The notes under the pieces were generated by a model that was not told where the DNA came from, made no database searches, and saw only the letters and a list, made by a program, of their open reading frames with translations. Both the position numbers and the translations under genes were made by a program. A DNA stretch of 64,000 nt from Pseudoalteromonas sp. OOF1S-7 (GTDB lineage: Bacteria; Pseudomonadota; Gammaproteobacteria; Enterobacterales; Alteromonadaceae), in assembly GCF_022347765.1 (NCBI RefSeq), contig NZ_JAKRFZ010000010.1, positions 1 through 64,000 of the forward strand, in the 5' to 3' direction. Below are positions 8,516 through 17,096 of the stretch, piece by piece. The first letter of the stretch is position 1; every line of letters starts with the position of its first letter.

Positions 8516-8657
8516 ATACCAATTCACTTAAATACACAATCAATGTGAGGGGTTAAATCTACCCCGTTCTGAGCCAGACGTTTCTCACTCAGTGGTCTGG
8601 TTATCGCTGTGGCGCCCTCGCTTCAAGGTTCGCTATTTTATTATGCGAATTGGGTTA
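8516..8657. repeat. MITE-like intergenic repeat, copy A
   Basis: A 142-bp element bounded by imperfect terminal inverted repeats, ATACCAATTCACTTAAATA on the left and TTATGCGAATTGGGTTA on the right. It shares end sequences, CTGGTTATCG and CTCGC-TTCAA with copy B at 41681-41841, at the same distance from the right end. Internally it has hairpins GGGGT/ACCCC and CCAGAC/GTCTGG. It encodes no transposase. It fills most of the gap between the MscS-like gene and the lipoprotein gene. Confidence 0.65.
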
Positions 8658-8684
8658 ATTTTCAAATTGAACAAGGAAGGAATG

Positions 8685-10022
8685 ATGAATACCCCCAAAT
8701 TGTGTGCTCTCTTAATCGCGGGCATATTGATACTGTCAGGTTGTAAAAGCTTAGTTCAGAAGGGCAACAAGTTATACGAAGCGGGTATGTATGATCAATC
8801 TGCTGAGTTTTACCAACAAGCACTGGCCGAGGATCCTCAGGATATCGAAGCACGCCAGGGGCTAACTTTAGCGCGTAACAAAATCATCGATCGAGGGCTG
8901 ATTGATGTGCGTATGCTGCGCCTGTCAGGCAACCAAACCGGTGCGGCCCTCAAGTTGGAGCGCTTATTACGTAATCAGGTGAGCTGGCACATTGAACCTG
9001 TCGGCCCCATGGCCGAAACTCAAAATGAAGAATTGCGTTATGCAAATAGCTGGCTGCAGCAAGAAGCATTGTCGCTGTCGCGCTCCGCGTTTCCTGATCC
9101 ATTTCGTTACTTTGAAATGCGCTATGCCTTTTTGATTGCCAACGCCAGACTGGGCAACACCTTCGCCCAATATCAGGCCCAGTTACAGGAAAACGCTGAG
9201 CGACAATGTCACAAACTTAAAGCGTCACAGGGTCAGGATCGCCTCTTTTTGCAACGTTTTTATCGCAAGTACTGTCAGGCCTGGAACATTACCAGTTCCG
9301 CAGACACACAGGTGAACGACAAAGCCCTGTACTCCGGGATCCGTATTACGCCAGAACTTACCGTACGTCTGCACGAAACCAGTACGCAAAAACACCGCCT
9401 GGAGACCGTCTTGTCTCAGCTAAATGAAGTCTTTCGGGACAGCCTGTGGTATCACCCACAAGGGGGCGAGCAATTCACACTCAGCGTCCGTGCTACCTTC
9501 AAGCACTCTCGGGATGCGAAGTTGGTGAACAGACAGAAACACTATACATTAGAGCAAGCGCGGCCCAACCCGGCCGAGCCAGGTTCTTTTATGAAGACTG
9601 AGGTGACCAAAACCTATCAGTACCCGGTTACTGAGTTTACGGAATACTTCAGTCTGGACATGATGTACCAGGGTCGTCTTGGTGGCCAGCAAATAGAGCA
9701 CAAGGTCGATGATAGCCAGGTGCATTATACGCATAGCCATTATGCAGACTTTCCTGATCTGGATCTGGCTCCGCAAAAAGCGCAGTTTCTGGACGTCAGC
9801 ACACGCTTAGACAAACAGTTGTCCGAGCTGCGTAACCAGTTTAAAGCCGATCTTGACAGCGTCTGGCAACAATCCTACTGTGAAGACAGGCTCGGGGCAG
9901 CCAATGGTGAGCATGTATTGCGCTGTGCCAAACTCGCACCACATCACGAATACGTCAATAACTGGTTTAATCAGCACTTTGGGTTGAATTATCAGGCGAT
10001 GTCGAGCCTTTATTCGCTCTAA
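8685..10022 (+). CDS. Lipoprotein with N-terminal TPR-like repeat, function unknown
   Basis: A 445-residue predicted lipoprotein: signal peptide with lipobox LSGC (Cys at residue 20), then a TPR-like helix pair (about 25-60, KLYEAGMYDQSAEFYQQALAEDP) and a long domain I do not recognise. I place the start at 8685 because AAGGA lies seven bases upstream and it opens directly into the signal peptide; ATG at 8682 is an alternative, and the longer frame begins inside the upstream repeat. The rest of the protein has scattered cysteines and no enzymatic motif. The stop overlaps the stop of the convergent gene by 4 bp. Confidence 0.75.
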   Translation: MNTPKLCALLIAGILILSGCKSLVQKGNKLYEAGMYDQSAEFYQQALAEDPQDIEARQGLTLARNKIIDRGLIDVRMLRLSGNQTGAALKLERLLRNQVSWHIEPVGPMAETQNEELRYANSWLQQEALSLSRSAFPDPFRYFEMRYAFLIANARLGNTFAQYQAQLQENAERQCHKLKASQGQDRLFLQRFYRKYCQAWNITSSADTQVNDKALYSGIRITPELTVRLHETSTQKHRLETVLSQLNEVFRDSLWYHPQGGEQFTLSVRATFKHSRDAKLVNRQKHYTLEQARPNPAEPGSFMKTEVTKTYQYPVTEFTEYFSLDMMYQGRLGGQQIEHKVDDSQVHYTHSHYADFPDLDLAPQKAQFLDVSTRLDKQLSELRNQFKADLDSVWQQSYCEDRLGAANGEHVLRCAKLAPHHEYVNNWFNQHFGLNYQAMSSLYSL

Positions 10023-10606
10023 TCGTTATCCACAGCAGTGCCGGACGCAAGCTGTTGTGGCATCACCCGCGGCTCACCGTTGACAAAGAATGCAGAAGGC
10101 GTGTTTTTGCCGCATAACTTCCAGGCCAGCAACTTTGCAATCAGGCGCAAAACCATCGCCTTGTGCGAGCGTGCGCCTTTGAGTTCATCTGGCACTCGAC
10201 CTTGTGCATCGCGACAATAGACACTGCCAGAGCTCGGGCCCACCTGCTCATCCAGTGACCCAAGCACAAAGCTATGCACTACTCCGACCATAGGCCAAAA
10301 GGCACTAAAACAATTGCCAACAGGGGTATTGCAGCACTGGGTGTACCAGCGATAGACACCCTGCCTGGTCATTTGCAGACATGCCAGCTGGGCATGCCCC
10401 TGTAAAATAGTGACATGGGCCGGAGGTACCTGATAGATATCAGTGCCCCCGAACTCGTTTAGACAGTCCGTCCGCTCCAGGTGCTGTAAATAAGCCCGAC
10501 AATCCTTACAATAACAGATCAGGCGATTTCCTTGCCAATGAGGATGCGCCGCGATGCGTCCGCTTACCTGACCACATCGGCAACCCAACTTAATTCCTTC
10601 AACCAT
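10019..10606 (-). CDS. GFA/CENP-V-like zinc-binding protein (DUF6151-like)
   Basis: A 195-residue protein with the cysteine pattern of the GFA (glutathione-dependent formaldehyde-activating) / CENP-V fold: CRC near residues 9-11, CYCKDC near 31-36 and a later CC pair, expected to bind structural zinc. The best name I can recall is DUF6151. Members are often annotated as S-(hydroxymethyl)glutathione synthase-like, but activity is unproven and I do not assign one. The gene is convergent with the upstream lipoprotein gene and ends with a 4-bp overlap. Confidence 0.65.
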   Translation of the reverse strand: MVEGIKLGCRCGQVSGRIAAHPHWQGNRLICYCKDCRAYLQHLERTDCLNEFGGTDIYQVPPAHVTILQGHAQLACLQMTRQGVYRWYTQCCNTPVGNCFSAFWPMVGVVHSFVLGSLDEQVGPSSGSVYCRDAQGRVPDELKGARSHKAMVLRLIAKLLAWKLCGKNTPSAFFVNGEPRVMPQQLASGTAVDND

Positions 10607-10770
10607 GACTCACTCCGCTCATACTTTAATATATCTAACCAACTTCCCTGTGTTCAGTGTCTTTCCTGCAGGCCTAGCATGCGGAACCAGCAGATTGGGA
10701 ACACAGTACTTGGCGAGATACCGACTTCATGCTAACTTCTCGCTCAGTTTAGACTAACAGGAAGCATTTT

Positions 10771-11343
10771 ATGCCTAAAGCCAGTGAAATTAAAAAACAC
10801 GCCGCGATTGATTACAATGGTCGCGTCATGATCGTCCGAGACATTGAACGCTCAGTACCACAAGGCCGTGCTGGCGGCAGTTTGTACCGTATGCGGATGT
10901 ACGATGTGGTCAATGGCGGTAAAGTCGATGAAACGTTTAAAGCCGAAGAAATGCTGCAACTGGCAGATCTGACGCGTCGTCCTGCGATGCTGTCTTACAT
11001 CGATGGCGAAGAATATGTGTTCATGGATGAGGAAGACTATACTCCTTATCATATTCACAAAGACTCGATCGCTGAACAGGTGCTGTTCATCAACGAAGAA
11101 ACTAAAGGCCTGCTGATTGTGGTCGTAGAAGGCACACCGGTCTCACTTGATCTACCTTCAAGCGTTGAGCTGGTAATTGAAGAAACGGCGCCGTCAATCA
11201 AAGGCGCTTCAGCCAGTGCCCGCACTAAGCCGGCAACCTTAACAACTGGCCTAGTGGTACAAGTACCGGAGCATATTTCCAGCGGTGATAAAATTAAAAT
11301 CAACACTGCGGAATCTAAGTTTATGAGCCGCGCAGACAGTTAA
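10771..11343 (+). CDS. efpL: Elongation factor P-like protein EfpL (YeiP)
   Basis: A 190-residue EF-P paralogue with the KOW-like N-terminal domain (1-65) and two OB domains. It matches YeiP across its length ([33 protein letters not shown]). EF-P family proteins bind ribosomes stalled at proline-rich motifs. The beta3-beta4 loop reads [12 protein letters not shown] with Arg33 at the tip, the EfpL subtype that acts without the beta-lysylation used by EF-P. Start ATG at 10771 with AGGAAG upstream. A GC-rich hairpin follows the stop. Confidence 0.92.
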   Translation: MPKASEIKKHAAIDYNGRVMIVRDIERSVPQGRAGGSLYRMRMYDVVNGGKVDETFKAEEMLQLADLTRRPAMLSYIDGEEYVFMDEEDYTPYHIHKDSIAEQVLFINEETKGLLIVVVEGTPVSLDLPSSVELVIEETAPSIKGASASARTKPATLTTGLVVQVPEHISSGDKIKINTAESKFMSRADS

Positions 11344-11349
11344 GTCTGT

Positions 11350-11378
11350 GGTGCCCGCAGCATTTGCTGTTGGGCACC
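11350..11378 (+). terminator. Hairpin after efpL (probable terminator)
   Basis: GGTGCCC / GGGCACC stem extended by an inner CAGCA/TGCTG pairing lies six bases after the efpL stop. The following AAATTTGGG is only weakly T-rich, so termination is likely but not certain. Confidence 0.5.
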
Positions 11379-11533
11379 AAATTTGGGTAAACAGAGTTCA
11401 ACCAATTTATGAGATAGCATAGCCGTTTTGTGCAAAAATCGGTAACATAACCCACAACAAGACATTAATCGGACACGTTTGTGGTCATACTGGGGTGTTT
11501 CACCACCAAGTTGATAGATGGAATTGAACACGG

Positions 11534-14197
11534 ATGAAAACAAGTAAGCTGAGTATCAGGCTGTTATGGTATATCACTCCTTTGGTGATACTGCCATTGC
11601 TATTGCTCGGCGGCTTTACGCTAACCAATGTCACCAGCTCGACCCAGAAGCAGGCGAAACTCATCGTCAGTCGCTTCGTTGAACAGCAACAACAGAAAAT
11701 GTTCAACTACATGGAAATCTATCAGTCCACAACCAAACTGCTGTCTACCTCTCCGGTACTTAGTGACTTTTTAACTCTGCCAGAAAAAGAAAGCCTGGAA
11801 AAAACCCAGCGCTTAGGCGCACTCATGGATGTGTTTGCCAGTTACAGCGAAGCTTATCCGGATATCCTAAGCATTAATCTGGTGAATGAACATGGTCAGA
11901 GCCACGCTTTCTATGCCAGTAACCTCAACCGTGCACCTCAGTCTTATCCTTTCTTTGCCCAGGTCAGGCAAAGCAATTTGCGCCAGCAACAGTTTATGCA
12001 GGCATCGAGTAATGGTGGGACACAGCTATACTTTGTTCAGCAAATCTATGGGGTGGATTTCAGCCTTAACCGCCCGCAACGCGAAGGCTATATTATTGTT
12101 CAGGTTGCTCCGTCGCTCATCAGCAGCAGTATTCTTGAAGCCCCCTATGACAATACTTTAAACCTGCTGGTGTCGGCATCAGGTGAGGTGTTATTCAGCT
12201 CTGACAGCCATTTCAATCAAAGCTTTTTGAGTGTCGAGGAGATGGCTCAAATCAATACTCTGGCTGATAAAGGTAAACTGGACTCTCTGGTGTTACCATC
12301 CATTGATAACCTCAGACGGATGACCTACAGCGCGCAGCTCAGTGGCGGTTATTATTATATCTCGACCATTCCCAAAACCATTCTTTATCAGTCTGGTAAA
12401 GCCATCAGTTTAACCACGGCCCTGATAGTGATTCTGTCAGTAATTACGCTCCCTATCCTTATCTTTATTGTAGTCAGGAACCTACTTCTGACCCCAATCG
12501 AGCTACTTGGTGAAGCCAGTCACCGGGTCGGCGATGGCGACTTATCTGTTGCATTACCGGCGCACGACGATGACGAGGTGGGTATCTTGTTTGATGATTT
12601 TAATCATATGATCAAACAGATCCGGGATTTCCAGGGAGAGCTGGAAGACTACAAATTACACCTGGAAGAAAAAGTAGAAAACCGCACCCGGGCATTGGAA
12701 GAAATGAACCAGCAACTGGAGGTGGCGATTGCAGAAGCCGAGCAGGCCAGTCAGTTAAAGAGCCGTTTCCTGGCCAATATGAGCCACGAAATACGCACTC
12801 CGTTGACCGCCATTATGGGGTTCACCGAGCAGATGTTGCACTACCCCAGTGCCACCAACTCAGCCCTGCATTTAGATACCATCTTACGTAACTCCAAGCA
12901 CTTACTAGAGTTAATTAATAATATTCTGGATCTGTCTAAAATCGAGGCCGAAAAGCTGGCCGTTGAGCAAGATCCCATTGAGCTGCTCCATTTACTCAAA
13001 GACGTGGAGTCGATCATTGCGCCTATGGCGGAGCAAAAACAGCTCGCTTTCACGCTTCACTATGCCTTGCCACTGCCTCAGCAACTGTACAGTGATGAAA
13101 CCCGGCTCAAGCAGATCCTGCTTAATATCGCAACAAACGCGGTTAAATTTACTGAGACTGGCAGTATTGAGATCAACGCCCGTTACCGTTCAGACACCGC
13201 CCGATTCGAATTTGAAGTCAAAGACAGTGGCATTGGTATGTCGCAGGGCGAAATGTCGCGGGTATTTAAGCCTTTTGAACAAGCCGATTCAACCACCACC
13301 CGACGCTTCGGCGGCACCGGGCTGGGTTTGTGTATTTCCAAAAACCTGGCACAGTTGCTGGGTGGTGATGTCAGTGTAGAGAGTGCCCAGGGAGTAGGCA
13401 GTCGCTTTATAATTACCGTCGCAGCCAACCACCCGGCAACAGAATTTGCCTGGATTGAGGATCAGGCCCAGCTGACACATGATCACGTAGTGTCCGCACA
13501 GCAACTGGACCAAACTCAGTTAGAAGCCGACATACTGCTCGCCGAGGACAATCCGGATAACCAGGAACTGCTGACCTTACTGCTCGGAGCCTGGGGGCTC
13601 AGGCCAGATATTGCCAAAAATGGCGCCCAAGCCGTGGAGATGGCACTGGTCAACGATTACGACCTGATCCTGATGGATATGCAAATGCCGGTTATGGGCG
13701 GCCTGGAAGCCACAGAAATGCTGCGCCATGCAGCTTACGATGGCCCTATCATTGCACTGACCGCCAATGTGATGAAACATGACATAGACACCTATCTGGC
13801 GGCAGGTTGCGATGCAACACTGGCCAAACCCATTGACCGAGAAAAACTCGGTGCGGTGCTGCTTAAATATTTGCAGCTGGAAGAAGACAAAAACTCCCAA
13901 TGGAACTCACTATTACAAAGTGAAAAATACTTACAGATCAGCAGAAACTATGTGGAAAAGCTACCCGACCAACTGACTCAGCTGGAGCAGCTGTTTGGGG
14001 ATCAGGAATGGGAATCGCTCAGAGCACTGGCACACAGCCTTAAGGGCAGTGCCGGATGCTTTGGCTTTAGCAACATCCACAGTGCAGCCGGCGATCTGGA
14101 GACATGCCTGCGAGAAGACAACCCCACCAAGTGGGAATATGCAATGCTGACGCTCACACAAGCCATCAGATACACCCTGGAACAGGAGCAAGCCTGA
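11534..14197 (+). CDS. Hybrid sensor histidine kinase with REC and HPt domains
   Basis: An 887-residue inner-membrane hybrid kinase. Order: TM1 (about 10-30), a periplasmic sensor of about 255 residues (dCACHE-like by length and spacing, inferred), TM2 (about 290-315), HAMP (about 318-370), coiled coil (370-405), HisKA with His418 (MSHEIRTPL), HATPase with GGTGLGL, a receiver with phospho-acceptor Asp715 (LILMDMQMP) and a C-terminal HPt with His834 (AHSLKGSAGCFGF). This is the BarA/ArcB-type phosphorelay layout, but the sensor differs from both, so I give no name. No response regulator gene lies beside it, so its output partner must be elsewhere. The signal is unknown. Confidence 0.9.
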   Translation: MKTSKLSIRLLWYITPLVILPLLLLGGFTLTNVTSSTQKQAKLIVSRFVEQQQQKMFNYMEIYQSTTKLLSTSPVLSDFLTLPEKESLEKTQRLGALMDVFASYSEAYPDILSINLVNEHGQSHAFYASNLNRAPQSYPFFAQVRQSNLRQQQFMQASSNGGTQLYFVQQIYGVDFSLNRPQREGYIIVQVAPSLISSSILEAPYDNTLNLLVSASGEVLFSSDSHFNQSFLSVEEMAQINTLADKGKLDSLVLPSIDNLRRMTYSAQLSGGYYYISTIPKTILYQSGKAISLTTALIVILSVITLPILIFIVVRNLLLTPIELLGEASHRVGDGDLSVALPAHDDDEVGILFDDFNHMIKQIRDFQGELEDYKLHLEEKVENRTRALEEMNQQLEVAIAEAEQASQLKSRFLANMSHEIRTPLTAIMGFTEQMLHYPSATNSALHLDTILRNSKHLLELINNILDLSKIEAEKLAVEQDPIELLHLLKDVESIIAPMAEQKQLAFTLHYALPLPQQLYSDETRLKQILLNIATNAVKFTETGSIEINARYRSDTARFEFEVKDSGIGMSQGEMSRVFKPFEQADSTTTRRFGGTGLGLCISKNLAQLLGGDVSVESAQGVGSRFIITVAANHPATEFAWIEDQAQLTHDHVVSAQQLDQTQLEADILLAEDNPDNQELLTLLLGAWGLRPDIAKNGAQAVEMALVNDYDLILMDMQMPVMGGLEATEMLRHAAYDGPIIALTANVMKHDIDTYLAAGCDATLAKPIDREKLGAVLLKYLQLEEDKNSQWNSLLQSEKYLQISRNYVEKLPDQLTQLEQLFGDQEWESLRALAHSLKGSAGCFGFSNIHSAAGDLETCLREDNPTKWEYAMLTLTQAIRYTLEQEQA

Positions 14198-14230
14198 CTT
14201 TATTAGGTTGCAAGCATGCGCTCATCGCTT

Positions 14231-14704
14231 TCAGTCACTCACAAGTTCAGGGTCAAGCAGTACTTTTCCCATTAACAATGCATCTTCTTTACCCTGCGCC
14301 GTGGGGTAGTAATTTTTACGCACCCCCATCTCAGTAAAGCCCGCTTTATGGTATAAACCAATGGCAGCCTCATTGCTTATTCGCACTTCTAAAAAGATAT
14401 TTTCAGCCTTGTCTTGCTCACACCTTGCCATAAAGTGCCCCAGCAGCTGCCAGGCCAGACCCTGTCCCTGACAAGCAGGTGCAATGCAAATATCCATCAG
14501 GGTAAAGTCCGGACCAGCCCGCTCACCGACATAAAAGCCAACCAGTTGCTCACCCCGATACAGGGCGGCATTAAAGTAGCGCCCGCTTAAGCAGGATTGC
14601 ATGGTCTTACTGGTCCAGGGGTGTGTGTGACAGGCCTGCTCAATATCCATAATCTGTTGCAGTGGCAGCGTTGCCAGATGGTCCGCATGAATAGAGACAG
14701 TCAT
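14231..14704 (-). CDS. rimI: Ribosomal protein bS18-alanine N-acetyltransferase RimI
   Basis: A 157-residue GNAT acetyltransferase with the acetyl-CoA binding motif ACQGQGLAWQL and the RimI-typical LEVRISNEAAIGLYHKAGF, which acetylates the N-terminal Ala of ribosomal protein S18. The start ATG at 14704 overlaps the holD stop (ATGA), giving translational coupling; the longer frame starting nine codons earlier is less likely. The holD-rimI order is the same as in E. coli. Confidence 0.9.
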   Translation of the reverse strand: MTVSIHADHLATLPLQQIMDIEQACHTHPWTSKTMQSCLSGRYFNAALYRGEQLVGFYVGERAGPDFTLMDICIAPACQGQGLAWQLLGHFMARCEQDKAENIFLEVRISNEAAIGLYHKAGFTEMGVRKNYYPTAQGKEDALLMGKVLLDPELVSD

Positions 14705-15012
14705 GATTGTCCACGCCAGATCTGTTGCCACAAGGCACGCTTTTGCGTCGCGCTCAGTGATGCTTCCGGTATAACCAGATGTGCCTGCTGCGCGCGTTGG
14801 GTCCAGCTCAGAGGCTCACCAGCAGCAACGCTGAGTTCGCTGACATTGGCAGCCAGGCAAAGATCCTGTTGTAACTGCGCGCTCAACGTTAGTACCGCCG
14901 CTGTGGGTTCAACTGCCTGAGGTGCAGACGCCGTGGGCTGCGGATTAGGATCAAAAGCCGATTTGAGTTTAAGTGGCATTATACCAAGTAACTGAGCCTG
15001 AGCTGCGTGCAT
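14701..15012 (-). CDS. holD: DNA polymerase III psi subunit HolD
   Basis: A 103-residue protein, shorter and diverged relative to E. coli psi (137). Recognisable are the N-terminal LLGIMPLKLKS segment, matching the conserved 'LGI' chi/SSB-linked region, and the C-terminal ALWQQIWRG helix. Psi joins chi to the clamp loader and helps the polymerase on SSB-coated DNA. Its identity is strengthened by the 4-bp overlap with rimI, a conserved pair. The middle is a low-complexity Pro/Ala linker. Confidence 0.78.
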   Translation of the reverse strand: MHAAQAQLLGIMPLKLKSAFDPNPQPTASAPQAVEPTAAVLTLSAQLQQDLCLAANVSELSVAAGEPLSWTQRAQQAHLVIPEASLSATQKRALWQQIWRGQS

Positions 15013-15119
15013 GCAAAAACACCGGAAAAATTAAATGCTGTGGATTCTAGAATATGCGTGCAATGACTGCAATCTGAATTGTATTAAATATGGGAATAAT
15101 CAGAAAATAAGAAAGGAAG

Positions 15120-15196
15120 TGGCAGGGGCGGCAGGACTCGAACCCGCAACCATCGGTTTTGGAGACCGCTGTTCTACCAATTGGAACTACGCCCCT
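15120..15196 (-). tRNA. trpT: tRNA-Trp (anticodon CCA)
   Basis: A 77-nt cloverleaf with encoded 3' CCA. Acceptor stem AGGGGCG/CGCCCCT is perfect, D stem GTTC/GAAC, anticodon loop CTCCAAA (anticodon CCA), T arm GCGGG-TTCGAGT-CCTGC. The sequence is very close to E. coli tRNA-Trp. The first anticodon-stem pair (27-43) is G-A instead of a Watson-Crick pair. It is a single tRNA gene between holD and guaA, with its own promoter. Confidence 0.97.
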
Positions 15197-15209
15197 GCAA
15201 TGTCGACGC

Positions 15210-15237
15210 ATTATAATGAGCAATTCGAAAAGGTAAA
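15210..15237 (-). promoter_or_regulatory. Promoter of tRNA-Trp
   Basis: On the minus strand TTTACC, a 16-nt spacer and TATAAT (15210-15215) followed by GCG lie 14 bp before the tRNA. The consensus -10 and GC-rich discriminator fit a stable-RNA promoter. Confidence 0.7.
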
Positions 15238-15279
15238 GAGAAAATATCAACTTTCTGACCGTTTGCTGTTTTTATCAGC

Positions 15280-15313
15280 AAAAAGGGCGAATAGTTACTC
15301 TATTCGCCCTTTT
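15280..15313 (-). terminator. Rho-independent terminator of guaA
   Basis: A 14-bp stem AAAAGGGCGAATAG / CTATTCGCCCTTTT with a 5-nt loop lies just past the guaA stop. On the minus strand a T-run follows. A second small hairpin (TTTGCTG/CAGCAAA) comes next. Confidence 0.92.
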
Positions 15314-15344
15314 CTTAACCTATATCAGGTTACCTGATACGTGT

Positions 15345-16919
15345 TTATTCCCACTCAATCGTCGCAGGCGGTTTACCTGAAATGTCGTACACCACGCGAG
15401 AAATGCCGTCGATTTCGTTGATGATGCGGTTTGACACCTGACCCAGGAACTCATACGGCAGGTGTGACCAGCGTGCCGTCATAAAATCGATGGTTTCTAC
15501 ACAGCGCAGCGACACAACCCAGTCGTACTTACGTGCATCACCCATCACACCGACTGAGCGTACTGGCAGGAATACAGTGAAGGCCTGAGACACTTTGTGG
15601 TACAAATCAGCCTTGTGCAGCTCTTCAATGAAGATAGCGTCGGCACGACGCAGCAGGTCACAGTACTCTTTCTTGATTTCGCCCAGAACACGTACACCCA
15701 GACCAGGACCCGGGAATGGGTGGCGGTATAGCATGTCGTACGGCAGGCCCAGTTCCAGACCAATTTTACGTACTTCGTCTTTAAACAGCTCGCGCAGCGG
15801 CTCTACCAGACCAAGCTCCATATCTTCCGGCAAGCCACCTACGTTGTGGTGAGACTTGATCACGTGCGCTTTACCTGTGGCTGACGCCGCAGATTCGATC
15901 ACGTCCGGGTAGATGGTGCCTTGTGCCAGCCATTTCGCGTTAACACGCTTGCCCGCTTCTTCGTCGAATACTTCAATGAAGGTATGGCCAATCGCTTTAC
16001 GCTTGTCTTCCGGGTCGTCAATCCCTTTGAGGGCATTCAGGAAGCGGTCTTCCGCATCAACTTTAATGATGTTCAGGCCAAACTTATCGCCGAACATATC
16101 CATTACCTGCTGGCCTTCGTTAAGACGTAGCAGACCATTATCCACGAATACACATGTCAGTTTGTCGCCGATGGCACGGTTGATCAGCATAGCCACGACA
16201 GATGAATCAACACCGCCAGACAGGCCCAGGATCACTTCATCGTCACCTACCTGCTCTTTAATACGTGCAACCGCATCTTCAATAATCTGGCTTGGTGTCC
16301 ACAGTTTTTCACAGCCACAGATATCCGTCGCAAAGCGCTCCAGCAGACGTAGACCTTGTTGCGTGTGCGTTACTTCCGGGTGGAACTGCACGCCGTAGAA
16401 ACGTTTCTCTTCCCAAGACATGGCTGCATGCGGACAGGTTTCTGTTTTTGCAGAAGTGATGAACTGCTCAGGGATCTCGATGACCTTGTCGCCGTGGCTC
16501 ATCCACACATCCAGTTTGCCGATGCCGTCTTCGATGTGATCTTCAATCGCTTCAAACAGGGCACAGTTACCCACTTTTTCAACTTTCGCGTAACCAAACT
16601 CTTTCTTATCCGAGCTGTGTACTTTACCACCCAGCTGCGACGCCATGGTTTGCATGCCGTAACAAATACCAAGCACAGGCACTCCGGCATTGAACACATA
16701 TTCAGGCGCGCGCGGACTGCCTTCTAAAGTCGTAGACTCCGGGCCACCTGACAGAATGATACCCTGCGGATTAAATTCACGGATCTGCTCCTCGGTTACA
16801 TCCCAGGCCCATAGCTCACAGTAAACGCCGATCTCACGGATCCGGCGGGCGATCAATTGAGTGTATTGAGAACCAAAATCTAAGATCAAAATACGGGAAT
16901 CATGGATGTCTTTGCTCAT
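15345..16919 (-). CDS. guaA: GMP synthase (glutamine-hydrolysing) GuaA
   Basis: A 524-residue enzyme converting XMP to GMP with glutamine and ATP. It has an N-terminal class I glutamine amidotransferase domain (Cys in GICYGMQ near residue 86, HPE triad end), an ATP-pyrophosphatase domain with the P-loop SGGVDSS (about 235) and the C-terminal dimerisation domain ending PATIEWE. Length equals E. coli (525). It follows guaB by 177 bp on the same strand, the usual guaBA order, with a GC-rich hairpin between them that may set relative expression. Confidence 0.98.
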   Translation of the reverse strand: MSKDIHDSRILILDFGSQYTQLIARRIREIGVYCELWAWDVTEEQIREFNPQGIILSGGPESTTLEGSPRAPEYVFNAGVPVLGICYGMQTMASQLGGKVHSSDKKEFGYAKVEKVGNCALFEAIEDHIEDGIGKLDVWMSHGDKVIEIPEQFITSAKTETCPHAAMSWEEKRFYGVQFHPEVTHTQQGLRLLERFATDICGCEKLWTPSQIIEDAVARIKEQVGDDEVILGLSGGVDSSVVAMLINRAIGDKLTCVFVDNGLLRLNEGQQVMDMFGDKFGLNIIKVDAEDRFLNALKGIDDPEDKRKAIGHTFIEVFDEEAGKRVNAKWLAQGTIYPDVIESAASATGKAHVIKSHHNVGGLPEDMELGLVEPLRELFKDEVRKIGLELGLPYDMLYRHPFPGPGLGVRVLGEIKKEYCDLLRRADAIFIEELHKADLYHKVSQAFTVFLPVRSVGVMGDARKYDWVVSLRCVETIDFMTARWSHLPYEFLGQVSNRIINEIDGISRVVYDISGKPPATIEWE

Positions 16920-17059
16920 TGATAATCTCGTTTGTTAGGAAGCGATAAAATTAGTAAAGCACAACAACAGTGCATTACCTAAATGACCGGGCAAGTTTGC
17001 CTGCCCAACGCATAATGTTTGTCTGTGCCTTGCCTGAAGGCAGACACTAAAATTAAGAA

Positions 17060-17079
17060 GGGCCGGCAACCGCCAGCCC
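17060..17079 (-). terminator. Hairpin between guaB and guaA (possible attenuator)
   Basis: GGGCCGGC-AACC-GCCAGCCC forms an 8-bp GC-rich stem with a tetraloop just downstream of guaB. On the minus strand it is followed by TTCTTAATTTT. It may be a leaky terminator or processing site, since guaA has no obvious separate promoter. Confidence 0.5.
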
Positions 17080-17096
17080 ATTTTTACCCGCCGGGA

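Noticed and set aside
15120..15196. tRNA-Trp gene as an integration (att) site
   Set aside because: No integrase or duplicated tRNA 3' end is nearby; the flanks are conserved core genes.
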